The notes beneath the pieces were generated by a model. It searched no databases. It had not been told where the DNA came from and saw only the letters and a list, made by a program, of their open reading frames with translations. Position numbers and translations under genes: made by a program. Of a stretch of 64,000 nucleotides of DNA, positions 61,996 to 64,000 are shown piece after piece (positions within the stretch are counted from its first letter, which is position 1; each line of letters starts with the position of its first letter). The DNA is from Hyphomicrobium_A sp963812795. GTDB taxonomy: Bacteria; Pseudomonadota; Alphaproteobacteria; Rhizobiales; Hyphomicrobiaceae. The stretch is from NCBI GenBank assembly GCA_963812795.1, contig CAWEWG010000011.1, positions 1 to 64,000 on the forward strand. The letters run 5' to 3'.

Positions 61996-63005
61996 AGCGT
62001 CGCTACTCGATTGCACTTGGCGGTGACGACGCTGCCCGTTGCCGGCAAGAACACCTTGCAGTCGAGCGGACCGTTCTTCTTGATCGATGACTTCGGCGAC
62101 GTCGTCGTCGTGCTCGGCCTCGTCTTTGGCCGGGCTGCCGACACGATGCCAGACGCTGCTTGGCGATGCGGCGCGTGGTGCGGCCGTCGAATGAGTTGAA
62201 CAGCAGTCGCTCAACGCCTTGTCGAAACGCGTCCGCGCCGCGGCATTGTCGCCGCGCTCTTCGAGAATGCGGCCCTTGAGCATGTGCGCGGCGGCAAAGT
62301 CGCCGTCCAAGCTCGAGCGCGCGGTCGGCATCGTCTTCGGCTGCGTCGATGCGCCCTTCCTCGAAGGCGACGGCGCCCCGCGCGTAGTGCGCCGAGGCGC
62401 CGCCGCGCCCTCCGGAAAGGACACGGTTGATCTCGTCGCGCGCCGCCTCGTAGGAGCCCTTGTCGGCGAGGATCGAGCGCCCGCATCAACGGAATGTTGG
62501 CTGCCTCGGCGTTGAGGTCGCCGGCCGCATCGAGGTCGCGCAGCGCGCCGTCGGTGTCGCCGTCGGCGCGCAACACGACGGCGCGGCTGTAGAGGAGCTG
62601 CCACGCCTTACCGTCGCGCTTGATGGCCTCGTCGATGTCGGCGAGCGCCTTGTCGCGGTTGCCGCGGTCGTCCTCGGTCATGCCGCGGGCCTCGTAGGCG
62701 CGGGCAAAGTCGGGCTTCAGCTCGAGCACCTTGGTGAAATCGCTGACCGCCTTGGTCAAAGTCGCCGGCGCGCCGGTAGGCGCGTGCCGCGATTGAAGTG
62801 TCCGATGTACATCTGCTGCGCGCGGCAGGCGACCGCTGTCCATGACCCGCGTGCAGGCGGCGGCGGCGCTGCGGTTCTTTGCTGCGGTGCAACTCGCAAG
62901 ATCCTGGCTCATCCCGGCCTGCGCGCCGGTCGCCATGACCACGCAGCGAGCAGGAAGCCGCCCGACAGCAAGCCACCAATCAAAACGAAATAGCGCGCGC
63001 AACAT
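61992..63005 (-). CDS. secreted TPR protein, several slips
   Basis: About 330 residues in at least four frames. ATG 63005 (MLRALFRFDWWLAVGRL) behind GGGAGG. TPR units: AVSDFTKVLELKPDFARAYE, RDKALADIDEAIKRDGKAWQ, ALRDLDAAGDLNAEAANIPL, and in another frame LDGDFAAAHMLKGRILEERG, DNAAARTRFDKALSDC. The best C-terminus is in a third frame: KTRPSTTTTSPKSSIKKNGP and LDCKVFLPATGSVVTAKCNR, ending at 61992. Probably an exported scaffold; partner unknown. Confidence 0.65.
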
Positions 63006-63332
63006 TTTCGCCTCCCGTGGAGCGAGATCGTTAGCCATCTGCGAGGATCGCCACTCACCCGAGCGGCACATGGCCAATGGTTACTCGCTACCTCGGCGGC
63101 GCACTGTTCCGCGGGGAACAGCCGGCCATTCACGGGTTAAGAACAATCCCCAACCAGTGACCGCATGTGACCGATCGTTCCGCGCGGCAACCGTTCAGCG
63201 GTTTGTTACGTTTGTCGGTCACTGTCGCGCCAGGAACACAACGCGTCTCGGTAGTGTGTCGGGCATCAATCTCGTATAGTCTGTCCCTCGTCTGCCCCGT
63301 GGACAAACAGGCTCATTGCGCAAGGTCCAGTC
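63006..63332. other. intergenic region between divergent genes
   Basis: About 325 bases without a supported gene. TATAGT near 63276 could be the -10 of the gene at 63333, with TTGTCGG-type elements upstream; not certain. It should also hold the promoter of the TPR gene. Confidence 0.4.
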
Positions 63333-63754
63333 ATGAACACGCAGATTTTCCATCGCCTTGCACGTCGCGCAGGCATGCTTTCCATCGCCGCGCTTCCGAT
63401 CCTCGGCTTCGTCGGACCGAGCGCAGCGGAACCCGGGCGGTCTCGCCGGCTCATGGAGCGGCGGCGGCTGGGTTTCGTTCGCCAGCGGCTCGAAGGAGAA
63501 GGCCCGCTGCCACGCGCGCTATTCGGGCGGCGGCGGCAGCTACAACGTCACCGCGACGTGCGCCACGGCTTCCGGCAAGGCCTCGCAGACGGCGACGGTC
63601 TACAAGGTCGGGCGGCAACTCCTACAGAGGCAGCTTCGTCAACTCGCAGTACAACGTCCGCGGCTCCATCCGCGTCGTCGTGCACGGCAAGAGCCAGAGC
63701 GTCAGCCTGTCGGGCGACGGCGCTTCGGCGCAGCTCAGCCTGTCGCGCCGCTAA
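63333..63754 (+). CDS. small secreted protein, two slips
   Basis: About 140 residues over three frames. ATG 63333 (MNTQIFHRLARRAGMLSIAA) opens a signal ending SAAEPG; then GLAGSWSGGGWVSFASGSKE, KARCHARYSGGGGSYNVTAT and, after a second slip near 63610, GSIRVVVHGKSQSVSLSGDG, SAQLSLSRR to 63754. A beta-rich, Gly/Ser-rich module of the same style as the protein at 9485. Unknown function. Confidence 0.6.
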
Positions 63755-63776
63755 CTCTTCGACCTGAGAAATGAAA

Positions 63777-63806
63777 AGCCGGAGCGCGATCCATCGCGCT
63801 CCGGCT
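63777..63806 (+). terminator. intrinsic terminator
   Basis: AGCCGGAGCGCGA, loop TCCA, TCGCGCTCCGGCT: thirteen perfect pairs, followed by AAATTT. Lies 23 bases after the stop of the small secreted protein and also before the stop of the minus gene at the right edge. Confidence 0.8.
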
Positions 63807-63842
63807 AAATTTCATTGCGCGCCAAGCTGCGGCCTGGCGGCC

Positions 63843-64000
63843 TCAAACGTCGTGCTTGGCGTAAGGCGACTGTTGCAGCGAGCCGAGCACCGAGCCGCTC
63901 CAGCGCTCGACTTTCTCCGGCAAGAACACGTAGCTGTGCAGCTTGAACACGAGCCCGTCGCGCATCACCGTATGCTCGCCCGTGTAAATGGCGTCGGCCG
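63843..64000 (-). CDS. hypothetical protein, partial (C-terminal 52 aa)
   Basis: The frame open to the window edge ends in a TGA at 63843-63845. Readable end: AIYTGEHTVMRDGLVFKLHS, YVFLPEKVERWSGSVLGSLQ, QSPYAKHDV. The beta hairpin style could fit an NTF2-like protein, but too little is present to decide. Confidence 0.55.
   Translation of the reverse strand, partial: ADAIYTGEHTVMRDGLVFKLHSYVFLPEKVERWSGSVLGSLQQSPYAKHDV

Noticed and set aside
1..64000. tRNA, rRNA, CRISPR or insertion sequence
   Set aside because: No cloverleaf, rRNA signature, spaced direct repeats or transposase motifs (DDE, HUH) were seen on either strand.

Overview
The window is GC-rich bacterial DNA from an alphaproteobacterium, most likely of the order Hyphomicrobiales (Rhizobiales). 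The clearest sign is the minus-strand housekeeping order dgt - argS - SPOR protein - nagZ - scpA - scpB - tatA - tatB - tatC - serS - surE - M23 peptidase (about 60.7 kb down to 46.1 kb), with erpA and xthA diverging from dgt. A HWE-type histidine kinase, a DUF1236 protein, an Omp25-like porin, two FkbM methyltransferases and many small secreted proteins fit the same group.

Layout. 0.1-5 kb: interrupted PQQ sugar dehydrogenase, GlsB-type membrane protein, Gly-rich DUF1236 protein, FkbM methyltransferase, then the remnant of an FMN reductase joined to a Pro-rich tail. 5.2-6.9 kb: a visibly AT-richer three-gene operon of unknown function (one small soluble protein, two membrane proteins) bounded by a pair of covarying hairpins; it looks acquired. 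6.9-25 kb: mixed envelope and stress genes (MaoC hydratase, HdeD-like protein, HicB/HicA pair, GFA protein, Ntn-type amidohydrolase, L,D-transpeptidase, second FkbM, HWE kinase, squalene-cyclase-like protein, DUF411 protein, two tandem secreted paralogues, Tlde1-like protein). 25-28.3 kb: an arsenic operon arsR-arsC-aqpS-arsH, every junction a 4-base ATGA overlap, with dyads upstream of arsR. 28.4-38.5 kb: small secreted proteins, a chimeric arginase / persulfide dioxygenase / rhodanese remnant, VOC protein, M16 peptidase, GRAM, TPR and GNAT proteins, Omp25-like porin. 38.7-46 kb: prfC, LssY-type protein, two cupins, a DoxD-DoxA fusion, a K+ channel, DUF72. 46-63 kb: the conserved cell-division, chromosome-segregation, Tat-export and tRNA-charging block. 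The right end cuts a gene of unknown function.

How they work together. ScpA/ScpB (with SMC) and SPOR/NagZ serve chromosome organisation, division and cell-wall turnover; TatABC exports folded proteins, and several window genes carry Tat-like or Sec signals. The ars operon pairs arsenate reduction with As(III) release through an aquaglyceroporin and ArsH oxidation.

Caution. One-base slips are very frequent, including in essential genes (argS, nagZ, erpA, serS, scpB) and often as compensating pairs, some beside homopolymers. Most broken genes here are therefore probably consensus errors of an unpolished assembly rather than true pseudogenes. For such genes the span given is that of the reconstructed gene, not of one open frame. 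No tRNA, rRNA, CRISPR array, integrase or complete insertion sequence was recognised.
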